Notes under the pieces: generated by a model | The model's input: only the letters and a program-made list of their open reading frames with translations | Databases searched by the model: none | What the model was told of the DNA's origin: nothing | Part shown: positions 12,763 through 13,381 of the stretch, in pieces | Numbering within the stretch: the stretch's first letter is position 1 | How the letters are laid out: every line of letters starts with the position of its first letter | Translations under genes and position numbers: made by a program | NCBI GenBank assembly: GCA_002299465.1 | Contig: DBNX01000024.1 | Coordinates: 1-13,381, forward strand | Direction of reading: 5' to 3' | Source of the DNA: Patescibacteria group bacterium UBA661 | GTDB lineage: Bacteria; Patescibacteriota; Minisyncoccia; Phycocordibacterales; UBA918 | DNA: 13,381 bases

Positions 12763-13381
12763 ATGGACAACTGCACCAAACTAAGAAACGAGTATGCGGA
12801 ACTAAAGTCTATCAAGCAAGAGTTTGACTTAGAATACAGAAAAGCTCTGGAGACTGGGCATCTCGATAGAGTGCGTGAGCTGAAAGCTCGGTTTGAACAG
12901 AAGCGGGATTTTATTAGAGAAAGTCTTGTTCTGGCTGATCCTTATGAGGTTACCCGGCGTCAGGAGCTGGCTCAGAAACTGTCAGCTAGCTACGTTGGTG
13001 CTTTTTCGAAAGAGGGACTGGCTGTAGCAAATAAAGGTGATGTCTACTACTTTATAGACAAGGGTGGTCAAAAGATCCATAAGGGGGAGTTTGCTTGGGC
13101 AAGAAGTTTCTCAGAAGGACTGGCGGTGGTGCAAAAGAAAAAGGATGGTCCGTATAGCTTTATAGATAAAACTGGGCAGGCGATTAATAAGGAGGAGTTT
13201 GCTGGGGCAAGAAGTTTCTCCGAAGGGGTGGCGGTGGTGCAGAAGGAAAAGAATGGTCCGTGGAGCTTTATAGATAAAACTGGGCAGGAGATTGCTGGGG
13301 GGGTTTGTCGGGGCAGGAAATTTCTCAGAAGGGGTGGCGAAGGTGCAGAAGGAAGAGGATGGTCCGTATAGCTTTATAGAT
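12763..13381 (+). CDS. WG-repeat protein, frameshifted and running off the window
   Basis: An N-terminal charged coiled-coil-like segment (residues 1-55, with L-R-N-E-Y-A-E-L and R-V-R-E-L-K-A-R-F) is followed by WG repeats (beta-rich KWG-type). Each repeat reads roughly F-S-E-G-x-A-V-V-Q, then G-P-Y-S-F-I-D-K-T-G-Q, then E-F-A-G-A-R, starting at about residues 79, 113 and 149. DNA repeats of 108 bp (36 codons) are evident: the GCAAGAAGTTTCTC-type unit starts at 13099 and 13207, but the third starts at 13313, only 106 bp later. The literal frame therefore leaves the repeat and stops at 13369-13371. In the shifted frame the repeat continues (F-V-G-A-G-N-F-S-E-G-V-A-K-V-Q) to the window end. 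The break is at a run of seven G (13297-13303). Function is unknown; such repeats are thought to mediate binding. Confidence 0.75.

Noticed and set aside
1..13381. CRISPR arrays, insertion sequences, retron or diversity-generating elements.
   Set aside because: No regularly spaced repeats, transposase, reverse transcriptase or cas gene is present; the only tandem repeats are the WG-coding units.

Overview
The window looks like a chromosomal segment of a small-genome bacterium of the Patescibacteria/CPR type, probably Parcubacteria-like. The reasons are a membrane-anchored Clp-type ATPase encoded next to a small membrane protein, a secreted-domain protein with an N-terminal UBA-like helical domain, almost no Shine-Dalgarno sequences, AT-rich intergenic DNA and many lineage-specific hypothetical proteins. 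The lineage is inferred from gene style; no marker in the window proves it. The ten complete genes read through in the standard code and end in TAA or TAG.

Left part (1-2530). Two leftward genes, a membrane-anchored protein with an extracytoplasmic domain and a YraN-family endonuclease-fold protein, lie in and next to the most striking non-coding signal of the window. Seven 16-bp palindromes of the ParB-binding parS type, two of them exact TGTTTCACGTGAAACA, fall within 1623-2349 and continue through yraN. A helically phased pair of DnaA-box-like sequences and an AT-rich tract lie between the last two sites. This is best read as a chromosomal centromere-like partition site, possibly near the replication origin. 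No parA or parB gene is in the window.

Middle left (2457-3878). A leftward tRNA-Gly(GCC) without encoded CCA, a gene coding for an HTH plus LAGLIDADG-like protein (a possible homing element) and a leftward tRNA-Arg(TCG) with encoded CCA, a good promoter and a terminator. Next comes the rightward CCA-adding tRNA nucleotidyltransferase gene (3879-5354), whose product would finish tRNA-Gly. It ends in a bidirectional terminator shared with a convergent 69-residue membrane-protein gene that has a strong Shine-Dalgarno sequence and a leader hairpin.

Middle (5644-7462). Two intergenic stretches flank a leftward exodeoxyribonuclease III gene. Both contain helices whose wobble pairs are valid only in plus-strand RNA, so both are candidate structured RNAs that I cannot assign to a known family. 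The first (about 5714-6283) has a 22-bp hairpin, a possible kissing loop and mutually exclusive helices. The second (7136-7293) is a compact three-helix junction upstream of a cold-shock protein gene.

Right part (7463-13381). The cold-shock gene with a strong terminator is followed by a two-gene unit, a small membrane protein and an 811-residue membrane-anchored double-AAA+ Clp-like ATPase. In the ATPase, domain 1 is degenerate and the pore-loop segment of domain 2 is shortened. After about 440 bp without genes come a leftward HEALH metallopeptidase-like gene of different base composition, a divergent regulatory region with a perfect 28-bp palindrome, and a rightward WG-repeat gene whose frame breaks at a run of seven G before the window ends.
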